A stretch of DNA of 27,657 nucleotides from Parasutterella muris (GCF_943193095.1 NZ_CALPCV010000030.1:1-27657), one strand, 5' to 3'. Shown: positions 15,373 to 22,725, numbered from the stretch's first letter. Made by a program: numbers and translations. Notes: generated from the sequence alone by a model not told the origin.

Positions 15373-16518
15373 ATGGACCTCAATACCATTCAGACCCCGG
15401 CCCTTTTGTTGGATTTGAATAAATTCACGGCAAACTGCGAATTTATGAAAGACAAATGCAGCCGCCTTGGCGTGCAGCTTCGGCCGCATTTAAAAACAGG
15501 TAAAAGCATCAACTTCGCAAAGGCCCAGATGACCTCTGCCTCAGGTCCGGCCACTGTTTCCACGCTTGCTGAAGCAGAGTATTTTTTCGCGCACGGCGTT
15601 AATGATCTCATTTACGCGGTCGGCATCAGCCTTGGGAAATTTGATCGCGTGCTTGCGCTCAGAAGTGCGGGCTGCGATGTAAAGGTTATTCTCGATAATG
15701 TCGAGACGGCCGTTATGTTCAGTCAATACTGCGATCAGAAGAAAGTTCCGTGCCCGGTGCTGATTGAAATCGACTGCGACGGCCATCGCTCCGGTGTTAA
15801 GCCCGACTCGGATGATCTTATTGAAATTGCCCGTGCGATCAAAGGCGAAGCTTATTTCGCCGGTATTTTGACGCATGCGGGAGACTCCTATAAGTGTGTC
15901 GGCGAGCAAGCCTGTCAGAAAGCTCAGGAAAATGAAAGAGACTCCCTGGTGCGCTGCGCCGATCGACTGAAAAAAGCAGACTTTGAATGCCGCATCATTT
16001 CAGCCGGTTCTACGCCGACCGCAGTGTTTGCTAAATCTTGGGAAGGCGTCACCGAGGTGAGATGCGGCGTTTACTGTCTTTTTGATTTGGTTATGGCCGG
16101 ACTAGGCGTCTGCACGAAGGAGCAGATCGCGCTTTCTCTGCTGGTTGAAGTGATCGGACATCAGAAAGAGAAAGGCTGGGTTATCACAGACGGCGGATGG
16201 ATGTCCATGTCGCGCGACAGAGGGACTTCCGCTCAGGCGGTTGACCAGGGCTACGGCGTTGTCTGCGATATCAGCGGAAAGATCTATGACGATCTGATTG
16301 TCGGATCCGCCAATCAGGAACACGGCATCATTGTTCGCCGCGACGGTTCTCTGATTGATCCGAAAGATTTCCCGGTCGGTACTCGCCTTCGTATTCTGCC
16401 GAATCATGCATGCGCGATGGCCGCTCAGCATCCTCAGTACTTCGTTGTCAAAGACGGCAAAATTGACGCTATTTGGAACCGTATTTACGGTTGGCAGCCT
16501 AAGGAGCTCTCTTTATGA
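15373..16518 (+). CDS. D-serine/D-threonine-type PLP enzyme (fold-type III, DSD1/D-TA family)
   Basis: A 381-residue PLP enzyme with an alanine-racemase-like N-terminal barrel and the D-serine-dehydratase-like C-terminal domain. The cofactor lysine is Lys41 in RPHLKTGK (the family usually has RPHxKTHK). The family metal site is represented by NHACAMAAQHP near the C-terminus (His345, Cys347). Family members either deaminate D-serine to pyruvate and ammonia or cleave D-threonine and other beta-hydroxy D-amino acids. The downstream ridA-like gene overlaps by ATGA, which favours a reaction releasing an enamine, that is, a dehydratase. AAAGGA lies upstream of the ATG. The precise substrate remains open. 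Confidence 0.9.
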   Translation: MDLNTIQTPALLLDLNKFTANCEFMKDKCSRLGVQLRPHLKTGKSINFAKAQMTSASGPATVSTLAEAEYFFAHGVNDLIYAVGISLGKFDRVLALRSAGCDVKVILDNVETAVMFSQYCDQKKVPCPVLIEIDCDGHRSGVKPDSDDLIEIARAIKGEAYFAGILTHAGDSYKCVGEQACQKAQENERDSLVRCADRLKKADFECRIISAGSTPTAVFAKSWEGVTEVRCGVYCLFDLVMAGLGVCTKEQIALSLLVEVIGHQKEKGWVITDGGWMSMSRDRGTSAQAVDQGYGVVCDISGKIYDDLIVGSANQEHGIIVRRDGSLIDPKDFPVGTRLRILPNHACAMAAQHPQYFVVKDGKIDAIWNRIYGWQPKELSL

Positions 16519-16877
16519 AAGAAATAATTGTTTCAGATCTTCCCGCCCCCAACGGGCACTATTCTCATGCCGTCGTTTTTAACGGTGCGGCTTATCTTTC
16601 CGGAATTCTGCCTATGGGTGTAAAACCGGAAGACAGTGTGAAGGCTCAGTTCAAGGCTGTGTTTGATGTGATTGAGAAAATCCTCAGCGAATGCGGCAGT
16701 GATCTCAATCAAGTGGTTAACTGCAGAATTTACATTGCTGATCTGAAGGACTGGCCGGAAATTAATGCGCTCTACGCGGAAAGATTTGGTGCGCACAAAC
16801 CCGCCCGAGTTGTCGTTCCGGTAAAGGAACTTCACTTTGGCTATCGCTTGGAAGTTGAGCTGATGGCGGCAGTTTAA
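16515..16877 (+). CDS. RidA-family (enamine/imine deaminase) protein
   Basis: A 120-residue protein of the YjgF/YER057c/UK114 family. Members form trimers that hydrolyse reactive 2-aminoacrylate-type enamines produced by PLP-dependent dehydratases. The family arginine is visible in HKPARVVVPVKEL, and a glutamate lies in the terminal LEVELMA strand. YLSGILPMG corresponds to the family's YxSGQxP segment. Its ATG overlaps the stop of the PLP enzyme (ATGA, 16515-16518), so the two proteins are translationally coupled, as would suit detoxification of the upstream enzyme's intermediate. It is followed by a hairpin terminator. RidA subfamilies differ in activity, so deaminase function is probable rather than proven. 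Confidence 0.93.
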   Translation: MKEIIVSDLPAPNGHYSHAVVFNGAAYLSGILPMGVKPEDSVKAQFKAVFDVIEKILSECGSDLNQVVNCRIYIADLKDWPEINALYAERFGAHKPARVVVPVKELHFGYRLEVELMAAV

Positions 16878-16902
16878 CTTCGGTTTTATCCTTTTGGTTT
16901 AG

Positions 16903-16936
16903 GCCCGAATTCTTTCCGAATTTGGGCTGAATTTTT
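16903..16936 (+). terminator. terminator after the ridA-like gene
   Basis: GCCCGAATTC (16903-16912) pairs with GAATTTGGGC (16918-16927), with one G:U, and is followed by TGAATTTTT. It begins 25 nt past the stop codon. Confidence 0.75.
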
Positions 16937-16995
16937 ATAGAGGCAGCCCGAACGATATTTAAAGTATCGTTACTGACAAAGGATTTAGCCTCTAT
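16937..16995 (+). promoter_or_regulatory. potentially structured leader of the MFS gene
   Basis: ATAGAGGC (16937-16944) is perfectly complementary to GCCTCTAT (16988-16995), whose last two bases belong to the start codon at 16994. Nested inside is a 7-bp stem, AACGATA (16951-16957) with TATCGTT (16965-16971). The Shine-Dalgarno-like AAAGGA (about 16978-16983) lies between the two stems. In RNA, the outer stem would occlude the start codon. The inner palindrome could instead be a DNA operator. Confidence 0.45.
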
Positions 16996-18160
16996 GAAAC
17001 TTAATAAACATATTGCAGCTCTGTGCATCGGCACATTCTGCCTAGGTGTGGCTGAACTTGGCATTGTTCCTGTCCTGACGGATGTCGCTCATTCTCTGCA
17101 TGTCTCCATTCCTCAGGCGGGTCTGTATATTTCTGCTTATGCCGCAGGCGTCTGCGCTGGCATTATCGGGCTGCTTGTTTTTGCCCGCAGCGTAAATCTA
17201 AAGTACACGCTGCTTGCGGCGGCCGTTTTAATTTTGGTTGGCAACGCGTCGGCGGCCTTGGCTCAGAACGACTATATGATGCTTGCCGCACGGTTTATTT
17301 CCGGCTCTCCTCACGGAATTTTCTTTGCGCTTGGCGCGGTGGCCGCCCAGCGGCTCGCAGCAGAAGGCGAATCGGCGCGTGATATTACGCTGATGGTGCT
17401 GGGTCAGACGAGCGCAAATCTCGTCGGCGTGCCGCTTGGCTCGTGGATCGGATATGCCTTCAGCTGGCGGATTATTTTTATGACGATTGCCGCGCTGTCG
17501 CTTCTCTTAATTGCGGCGCTGTTTTACTGGCTGCCAAGCCTTCCGGTACAGAAAAAACCGTTAAAGGAATTGATTCAGCCGCTTCGTCATCCGCATCCGT
17601 GGATCATTCTTGCCGGTATCGCGATCGGAAGCGGCGGCTTCTATGCTTATTACTCTTATGTCGATCCGATTATGAGTAAAGTCTCAGGACTGCCTGCTTC
17701 GATGATGACTCCGGTGATTGCGCTGGCAGGCCTGTCAATGTTTGTGGGCAATGTCGTATCGGCGCCGCTCACAAAGCATTTTAACGATGAGACGCTCGTC
17801 TTCTCTGGTCAGCTTTTGATTGCCTTCGCAGCGCTCGGCGCTTATTTCCTTTCCCGCGATGAAATCACTTCGATATTTATGATGTCTCTTGCGGCTTTCG
17901 GGTATTTCTTTATCGCAGGTCCCATGCAGGCGCTGGTGATTAAAGGGGCGGGCGACGCCAAGGTCATTATTGCCGCTTTGGGACAGATCGCTTACAACGG
18001 CGCCAACGCGATCGGAGCTTATTTAGGCGGAGTCGCGATCGACGTGAGCGGTATCGCGTCCGAATGCGCGCTTCCTTCTTTGCTCCTGGGATTTGCGTCA
18101 TCGGTCCTGTTTTACTTTGTTTGGCGCAGCAGCAATAGGAATGATTTAGCTGGCGACTAG
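16994..18160 (+). CDS. MFS transporter, DHA1/AraJ-like
   Basis: A 388-residue inner-membrane protein with about twelve hydrophobic segments, typical of major-facilitator proton antiporters. The family opening (GTFCLGVAELGIVPVL with an acidic residue in the first helix), the loop after helix 2 (a shortened form around FARSVNLKYT) and the helix-5 stretch GQTSANLVGVPLGSWIG resemble the AraJ/YdhP group of drug and metabolite exporters. The substrate is unknown. It follows the PLP enzyme/RidA pair on the same strand but sits behind their terminator, with its own palindrome-containing leader, so it may be separately controlled. AAAGGA lies about ten nucleotides before the ATG. There is no downstream partner gene. 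Confidence 0.9.
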   Translation: MKLNKHIAALCIGTFCLGVAELGIVPVLTDVAHSLHVSIPQAGLYISAYAAGVCAGIIGLLVFARSVNLKYTLLAAAVLILVGNASAALAQNDYMMLAARFISGSPHGIFFALGAVAAQRLAAEGESARDITLMVLGQTSANLVGVPLGSWIGYAFSWRIIFMTIAALSLLLIAALFYWLPSLPVQKKPLKELIQPLRHPHPWIILAGIAIGSGGFYAYYSYVDPIMSKVSGLPASMMTPVIALAGLSMFVGNVVSAPLTKHFNDETLVFSGQLLIAFAALGAYFLSRDEITSIFMMSLAAFGYFFIAGPMQALVIKGAGDAKVIIAALGQIAYNGANAIGAYLGGVAIDVSGIASECALPSLLLGFASSVLFYFVWRSSNRNDLAGD

Positions 18161-18176
18161 TGGTTCTTTTTCATGT

Positions 18177-18193
18177 GTCACATCCTTTGTGAC
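18177..18193 (+). repeat. 6-bp inverted repeat after the MFS gene
   Basis: GTCACA (18177-18182) and TGTGAC (18188-18193) form a perfect hairpin with a 5-nt loop, 17 nt after the MFS stop. There is no U-tract, so it may end the transcript weakly or be a protein-binding palindrome. Confidence 0.4.
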
Positions 18194-18215
18194 GGCTCAT
18201 GTAACTGTTTGTATG

Positions 18216-18254
18216 ATTTGCAACAATAACCAAATTAGGTTAAATGTTGCAAAT
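18216..18254. promoter_or_regulatory. compound inverted repeat upstream of the BOF-family gene
   Basis: ATTTGCAACA (18216-18225) is a perfect inverted copy of TGTTGCAAAT (18245-18254). Nested inside, TAACC (18227-18231) pairs with GGTTA (18238-18242). The element ends 53 bp upstream of the ATG at 18308, so it is well placed as an operator or as a leader hairpin. Confidence 0.55.
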
Positions 18255-18307
18255 TTAAATAGGTATTAACCATTAGAATTCAAATTGTCTTGATAAAGGA
18301 GACAGTT

Positions 18308-18691
18308 ATGAAGATGAACAAATTACTATGCGTTCTCGCCGGCGCTTTCGCATTGAGCTGCGGAGCTGCACAGGCTAACAATATGGAAAATGATGAGTAC
18401 AACGGCTGGTTCAACGGAAGCGGCCCTGTCGATCATACGGTCAGCGAAATCAAAGAAGACGCAGCACCGTTCCAGTTAGTCGAACTTGACGGGAACTTGG
18501 TCAGAGGAATCGCCGGTGAAACATATGTCTTCCAGGATAAGACCGGTGAAGTCGTCGTCAACATTCCCAATGAAGTTTTTGTCGGTCAGGTTGTCAACGC
18601 CAACACTCCGGTAAAGATTCAGGGTGAAGTCAGACCCGATATGGCTCAGCCTGACACGGTCGATGTTTATACACTGGACGTTGTTGACTAA
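18308..18691 (+). CDS. secreted BOF-domain (YgiW/YdeI-type) stress protein
   Basis: A 127-residue periplasmic protein. A signal peptide covers about residues 1-22 (KLLCVLAGAFALSCGAAQA, then NNMEND). The remainder is a small OB-like barrel of the bacterial BOF family, seen in FQLVELDGNLVRGIAGETY, FQDKTGEVVVNIPNEVF and the closing VDVYTLDVVD. E. coli YgiW and YdeI are relatives of similar length, linked to peroxide, cationic-peptide and other envelope stresses. I chose the ATG at 18308 rather than an upstream in-frame TTG at 18290 because it begins the signal peptide and has AAAGGAG at good spacing. The gene is monocistronic, with a compound inverted repeat upstream and two hairpins downstream. 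Confidence 0.9.
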   Translation: MKMNKLLCVLAGAFALSCGAAQANNMENDEYNGWFNGSGPVDHTVSEIKEDAAPFQLVELDGNLVRGIAGETYVFQDKTGEVVVNIPNEVFVGQVVNANTPVKIQGEVRPDMAQPDTVDVYTLDVVD

Positions 18692-18726
18692 ACCTTAACA
18701 GTCGAGACATCTGATTTTTCCGCAAA

Positions 18727-18756
18727 TCCGCCGCATCCACGGGTTCTGGCGGCGGA
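18727..18756 (+). repeat. 8-bp GC-rich hairpin after the BOF gene
   Basis: TCCGCCGC (18727-18734) and GCGGCGGA (18749-18756) form a perfect stem with a 14-nt loop. It lacks a T-tract and precedes the main terminator by 5 nt, so it may protect the 3' end. Confidence 0.5.
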
Positions 18757-18761
18757 ATGCG

Positions 18762-18803
18762 AAGGCTCCGCAGCGATAATAAGCTTCGGAGCCTTTGATA
18801 TTT
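18762..18803. terminator. terminator between the BOF gene and the convergent PNPOx gene
   Basis: AAGGCTCCG (18762-18770) pairs with CGGAGCCTT (18787-18795). The stem extends inward through AGC/GCT and is followed by TTGATATTT. It lies between convergent genes and may serve both. Confidence 0.8.
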
Positions 18804-18823
18804 ACGAAGCAGCGCTTGTGTAC

Positions 18824-19318
18824 TTAGCCGAGTTTGCCGGTTCTGCGAACCTCTTCGTCAGCCTCTTTTCCGGTGATGCATTCGGGCACAAGTTTCATCA
18901 TAAAGACATATTGAAGTGAATGCTGAATCTCTTCCTCATTGTCTTCGACTCCTTTGCTGTATTTGTCCGCCATTGCGCGCAGGGCTTCCAGTTTTTCATT
19001 TAGGTCCGTGACCGGTTCGAGTGTTCCCCATACCGTCACGCTCTTGTAATTATTCGCGCGAAGCTTTGGAACCACTTCACTTTGTCCCACAATCGAAAAA
19101 CTCGTTTTCTTTGTTTTGGCAAAGCAGTCATGCTTGTAGCCGCGCGGCGATCCGTGGAAATAAATGCCCCCGTCATAAAGGACGTAGGACAAAGGCACAC
19201 TGTAAAGGTATCCGTCGTCTCCGTTCAGCGCAAGCACTCCGTACACGCCGTCCCTGAGTATTTCCTGAGTTTTCTCTTCTGACAGAGTCTGTTTGGTTCT
19301 CACTAATTCCTTTCGCAT
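18824..19318 (-). CDS. PNPOx-fold flavin-binding protein, NimA-like
   Basis: A 164-residue protein of the pyridoxamine-phosphate-oxidase-like split-barrel superfamily, in the group that contains the NimA-type nitroimidazole-resistance proteins. Shared features are the early DGVYGVLAL, then YSVPLSYVLYDGGIYFHG, GYKHDCF, FSIVGQSEVVP and YKSVTVWGTLE, and a late ECITGKEA. The histidine in IYFHG lies where Nim proteins carry an active-site histidine. The true substrate is unknown; many members bind FMN or haem and are not resistance factors. The ATG follows the MocR stop by 14 nt, with GAGGG as ribosome-binding site, so the two are probably cotranscribed and the regulator may control it. Confidence 0.85.
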   Translation of the reverse strand: MRKELVRTKQTLSEEKTQEILRDGVYGVLALNGDDGYLYSVPLSYVLYDGGIYFHGSPRGYKHDCFAKTKKTSFSIVGQSEVVPKLRANNYKSVTVWGTLEPVTDLNEKLEALRAMADKYSKGVEDNEEEIQHSLQYVFMMKLVPECITGKEADEEVRRTGKLG

Positions 19319-19332
19319 TATCTTTCCCTCTC

Positions 19333-20814
19333 TTACCGATTAAAAAACACTTCCAAGCCGTCCCGCAGTCTTGAAACCGCTTCCCGAAGCTCATCTTCCG
19401 TGAAGTGCGCATAGCCAAGGATAAGACCGCTTCGAGAATTTGCCAGTCGATAGCACTCAGAAAGAGGACGAGCTTCGATTCGATATTTTTCGTCAAGAAA
19501 TCTGCAGATTTCAATGTCGTTGACGGGGTGGTTAAAAAGGAATGTCACATGCGTACCTTCATTTTCCCCTTCAATACTGCCATAGCGGCCAAGGAGTCGG
19601 CCGATCGATCGGACCAGAGCCTGTCTGCGCTTTTCATACATAGTTTTAAGGCGTCTGACGTGCGAATCGTAGAAGCCTCTTTCAATGAATTCTGCCAAGA
19701 TACATTGATGAACTTCGCTCGAGTGTCGGTCTGTCAAAAATTTCGCGCCTTCAAATACTCGGATCAGCGGCTTTGGCACGACCATATAACCCATGTTGAA
19801 GCCCGGATAAATGACTTTTGTGAAACTGCCTAAATAGATACAGCATTCATTTTGGTCCAAAGACGCGAGCGCCGGGTGTGGTTTCTTGCCGTAACGCAGT
19901 TCGCTGTCGTAATCGTCTTCTATTATCCAAGCCGAGTTTTTGGCGGCCCAGTCCAGGAGCTTTTCCCTTGTTTGGGAGGAGAAGACATAACCGAGCGGGT
20001 ATTGGTGGCACGGCGTCACAAGTACGCCTCTGATGTCGCTGTGTTTTTCCAAGCAGTCAGTGTCTATGCCGTCCTGAGTGACGGGAATCGGTACGGGCTT
20101 CAAACCGCAGAATTCAAGCAGGTTCACATGCGGCTGGAAGTAAGGATCTTCGACTGCCACTAAGTCCGAAGCTTTGAAGAGGACAGAGGCGCATAAATCG
20201 AGCGCCTGCTGAATGCCGGTTGTCGCAATGACCTGATCCGCGCTGCAGGAGATGCCGCGAAATCTGCGGAGATAGTCTGCGACGGCTTCCTTATAAGGCA
20301 TGAAACCGCCCGGTTCACAATAGCCGTTGTGCAGCCAGGGACTTCTGGATATGCGGCTGACAATAGTGGTCCAATTTTTCCCGGGCAGACTTTCGTGGTC
20401 GGGTGCGATAACTGCAAAAGGCAGATTTTTCTGAACGCTGAAACTTCTTGCGTCGGAAGCGACTCTGGCAGAAGCTGGAAGTTCGGCCAAACGAAGAGGG
20501 GAGTGTGCATTTGCGCTGTCAGTAGAGAGTTCGGTGAGCGCGTCTGCTGTTTCGGAAACAAAAGTGCCGCTTCCTTTGCGCGAATTGATCAAACCTTCTT
20601 CAGTAAGCTGCTTGTATACATGCGAAACCGTGCTTCGGGATACGTCGAGCAGATCGCTAAGCTGCCTGCTGGAGGGCAGCGGATCATTTGCAAGCAGATT
20701 GCCGGACTCAATGAGCGAGCATATCGCTTTGTAAAGCTGCTCGGACAGAGGTTCTGAATTCTCGCTTCTGTCTAAAGACAGAGAAGCGAGTCTCGGGTGC
20801 ACTTTGTTTGCCAT
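19333..20814 (-). CDS. MocR-type (GntR wHTH + aminotransferase) transcriptional regulator
   Basis: A 493-residue regulator. Residues about 20-88 form a GntR winged helix (PLSEQLYKAICSLIESGNL, then PSSRQLSDLLDVSRSTVSHVY and the wing INSRKGSGTFV). The rest is an inactive-type fold-I aminotransferase domain with the PLP lysine at about Lys333 (GSFTKVIYPGFNMGY) and DDYDSELRY upstream of it. MocR proteins such as PdxR and GabR use PLP or an amino-acid adduct as signal. The frame is open upstream to a GTG at 20862, but that stretch contains the terminator of the cytochrome gene, so I chose the ATG at 20814. No clear Shine-Dalgarno is visible. The adjacent PNPOx-fold gene is the likely regulated partner. 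Confidence 0.92.
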   Translation of the reverse strand: MANKVHPRLASLSLDRSENSEPLSEQLYKAICSLIESGNLLANDPLPSSRQLSDLLDVSRSTVSHVYKQLTEEGLINSRKGSGTFVSETADALTELSTDSANAHSPLRLAELPASARVASDARSFSVQKNLPFAVIAPDHESLPGKNWTTIVSRISRSPWLHNGYCEPGGFMPYKEAVADYLRRFRGISCSADQVIATTGIQQALDLCASVLFKASDLVAVEDPYFQPHVNLLEFCGLKPVPIPVTQDGIDTDCLEKHSDIRGVLVTPCHQYPLGYVFSSQTREKLLDWAAKNSAWIIEDDYDSELRYGKKPHPALASLDQNECCIYLGSFTKVIYPGFNMGYMVVPKPLIRVFEGAKFLTDRHSSEVHQCILAEFIERGFYDSHVRRLKTMYEKRRQALVRSIGRLLGRYGSIEGENEGTHVTFLFNHPVNDIEICRFLDEKYRIEARPLSECYRLANSRSGLILGYAHFTEDELREAVSRLRDGLEVFFNR

Positions 20815-20833
20815 ATCGAAATTGTAAAAGCAT

Positions 20834-20857
20834 GAGACCGGACAAACGTCCGGTCTC
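20834..20857 (-). terminator. terminator of the octaheme cytochrome gene
   Basis: A perfect 10-bp stem, GAGACCGGAC (20834-20843) with GTCCGGTCTC (20848-20857), has a 4-nt loop. On the minus strand it is followed by ATGCTTTTACAATTTC. It begins 16 nt past the cytochrome stop. Confidence 0.75.
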
Positions 20858-20873
20858 GACACGAGTTATCGAT

Positions 20874-22553
20874 TTACTTTACGGCTTTTTGAGCTTCTGC
20901 AGTTGCCGTTCGCAGGTTCTTGATGACGTATGAAGATGTTTCTTCAAATCCCGAAGGATCGTGTACGCCTTTGGAGTAATCAGAGAAGTAGAAACCGGTG
21001 GTGTGCAGATAGAGACTGTAAGCGTCCTGAAGTTTCTTGTACTGGTCGTCCGGAATTTTAACTTCACCGACTTTAGCCTTGATAAGGAGGTCGCGAGCTG
21101 CCAAACCGTAGCGCTCTAATCTTTCCTTATGGATGCGGTAGCGCTGCTGAATTGTGGCGACCATATAAGCGGCCTGTCCTTCACTCCAGTTATCTCCGTT
21201 TGGATTGCCATGGCAGTCGGAACGAGCGCAGGTGTTCTTATACTTCAGGGTCGGAAGACTCGGCTGATGCTCGAGAGTGCCGTTTTCTTTCTTAGCGAAA
21301 TGGCAGTCTGTACATCCGACGCCTGCTTGGCCGTGCTTGGATGCAACAACAGTTTCCATATGGTAGTGGTCGGTGGAAACAGTCTTAACTCCGGTCGCTT
21401 TATCGATTCCGTTATAAAGACCGAGGCCGCGAACCAGATTCCAGCGCTCCAGCGGATTGCCGGCAAAATACGTACCGACGGACCATCCGTTTCTGTCGAT
21501 CGCGTTCTTTTCATGCGCTAAAGAGCCGTCGCTGTCCTTGTAGAAAGTTTCCGAACGGTTGTGGCCCTGATGGCACTGTCCGCACATGTAATTAGAGTTT
21601 GCCTTATCAAGAATCGCAATCTTTCTCGGGTATCCGCGTACACCCATTTCGATGACTTCAATCTTCGGGTAACCGGTTTTGCCGACGTTTTTCTGATAGT
21701 TGGAATCCTTAAAGTCTTTATGAGACATAGCCTCGATCAGATGATCGAACACAATGCGCGGTTCAGCTGAGTGAGGATCGTGGCAGGTAATACAGTTAAA
21801 GCTGTTGTTGACAGTCTTAAGTACCTTGTGGTCCGGATCGTCGAAAGCTAAGGGCGCTTTCGGATCTCTCTTTCCGAGGTATGCGTAATCGAGCATGTTG
21901 TCATTCGTCTTGCACTTTAAGCAGTCCGAGCGGCCCATGATTTCGCGGCCCTTTTGCGGACGCCATGTGAGTGAAAGCGTCTTGGAGGGTTTGATCTTGT
22001 CACCTTCCTCGGGGCGGGTGTCAGTGAGTGCTTCCCAGAGCGGAGCGCCGGGCTTGGAAAGATCGGTGTACTTTTTGTACTGATATCTTCCGTCAGAGCG
22101 GACGTTGGCAAGGTCGGTCACGATGCTGGAATGGAATCTCGGCAGCCTGAACTGAACATCACGGAATGAGTTGTCGCCGGTGAGATCTCGGAATTGAGCA
22201 TAAGTAGGCGGCGTGTTCTTCAGGGCCCACTCATAGTGATATTTCGGGTCCATGATGTCTTTGTGCTGCTCAGTGTGGCACTGTCCGCATGCTGCGTATT
22301 CAAAGTGAGTCGTCGGCCGATTCTCTTTACTTGGAGCGCTCATATGCTCCTTAGGAATGTCATGGCAGGCGACGCAGTTGACGTTCTTGTGGGCGCCTCT
22401 TGTTGAAAGCGTTTTAATTGCTGAGGCATGACATCCGAAGCACTGGTTTGTGTTAACCGGGTCTTTTGCAGGCAGGGTGTCCGCGGCGACAGCGGAAAGC
22501 GAAAACAAACTGAGGCTTAATAAAAGCAAGCTGGGTATTTTTGCTGTTTTCAT
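20874..22553 (-). CDS. periplasmic octaheme c-type cytochrome, nitrite-reductase (ONR/NrfA-like) family
   Basis: A 559-residue protein with a signal peptide (LLLLSLSLFSLSAVAA) and eight haem-attachment motifs: CFGCH (38-42), CVACH (60-64), CGQCH (89-93), CLKCK (211-215), CITCH (254-258), CGQCH (324-328), CTDCH (414-418) and an unusual CARSDCH (442-448). The fourth motif ends in Lys, as in the catalytic haem of NrfA and of octaheme nitrite reductases, where three extra N-terminal haems precede an NrfA-like core. That pattern favours six-electron reduction of nitrite, and perhaps hydroxylamine or sulfite. The CX4CH last motif is atypical. AAGGAG lies six nucleotides before the ATG at 22553, which decides the start over 22586. 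No NrfH-type quinol partner is adjacent. Confidence 0.85.
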   Translation of the reverse strand: MKTAKIPSLLLLSLSLFSLSAVAADTLPAKDPVNTNQCFGCHASAIKTLSTRGAHKNVNCVACHDIPKEHMSAPSKENRPTTHFEYAACGQCHTEQHKDIMDPKYHYEWALKNTPPTYAQFRDLTGDNSFRDVQFRLPRFHSSIVTDLANVRSDGRYQYKKYTDLSKPGAPLWEALTDTRPEEGDKIKPSKTLSLTWRPQKGREIMGRSDCLKCKTNDNMLDYAYLGKRDPKAPLAFDDPDHKVLKTVNNSFNCITCHDPHSAEPRIVFDHLIEAMSHKDFKDSNYQKNVGKTGYPKIEVIEMGVRGYPRKIAILDKANSNYMCGQCHQGHNRSETFYKDSDGSLAHEKNAIDRNGWSVGTYFAGNPLERWNLVRGLGLYNGIDKATGVKTVSTDHYHMETVVASKHGQAGVGCTDCHFAKKENGTLEHQPSLPTLKYKNTCARSDCHGNPNGDNWSEGQAAYMVATIQQRYRIHKERLERYGLAARDLLIKAKVGEVKIPDDQYKKLQDAYSLYLHTTGFYFSDYSKGVHDPSGFEETSSYVIKNLRTATAEAQKAVK

Positions 22554-22602
22554 TTTTGTCTCCTTAAGATTGACTTCATTTTCCAAAACAATCTTTTTGA
22601 AG

Positions 22603-22638
22603 AGCAGTCCACTTTATGACTGTTTCAGCAGTCCACTT
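22603..22638. promoter_or_regulatory. 12-bp direct repeat upstream of the octaheme cytochrome
   Basis: AGCAGTCCACTT occurs at 22603-22614 and identically at 22627-22638, 24 bp apart start to start. The pair lies 50-85 bp upstream of the cytochrome ATG and resembles tandem sites for a response regulator or activator. Confidence 0.55.
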
Positions 22639-22697
22639 GGGTTTGTCCTGAGATTGTTTCTCTGCGAACAAACAAATGTTGTTTTGACGTTTTTTGT

Positions 22698-22725
22698 CTT
22701 ACCTGAGCAGAGGGTAAGTTTTATT
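22698..22725 (+). terminator. terminator-like hairpin upstream of the Rpn array
   Basis: CTTACC (22698-22703) pairs with GGTAAG (22713-22718), followed by TTTTATT. No plus-strand gene precedes it, so if transcribed it would act as a leader attenuator for the Rpn array or end an unseen short RNA. Confidence 0.35.

Noticed and set aside
18177..18193. GTCACA/TGTGAC palindrome as a CRP site.
   Set aside because: CRP sites have TGTGA on the left and TCACA on the right. Here the order is reversed and the spacing is 5 bp.
20815..20862. N-terminal extension of the MocR regulator from a GTG start.
   Set aside because: The extension is the terminator hairpin of the cytochrome gene, and the ATG at 20814 gives a normal MocR length.
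20874..22553. The octaheme cytochrome as an MccA-type sulfite reductase.
   Set aside because: MccA carries one haem motif with a very long inter-cysteine spacing, which is absent here, while a CXXCK motif in fourth position fits nitrite-reductase types better.
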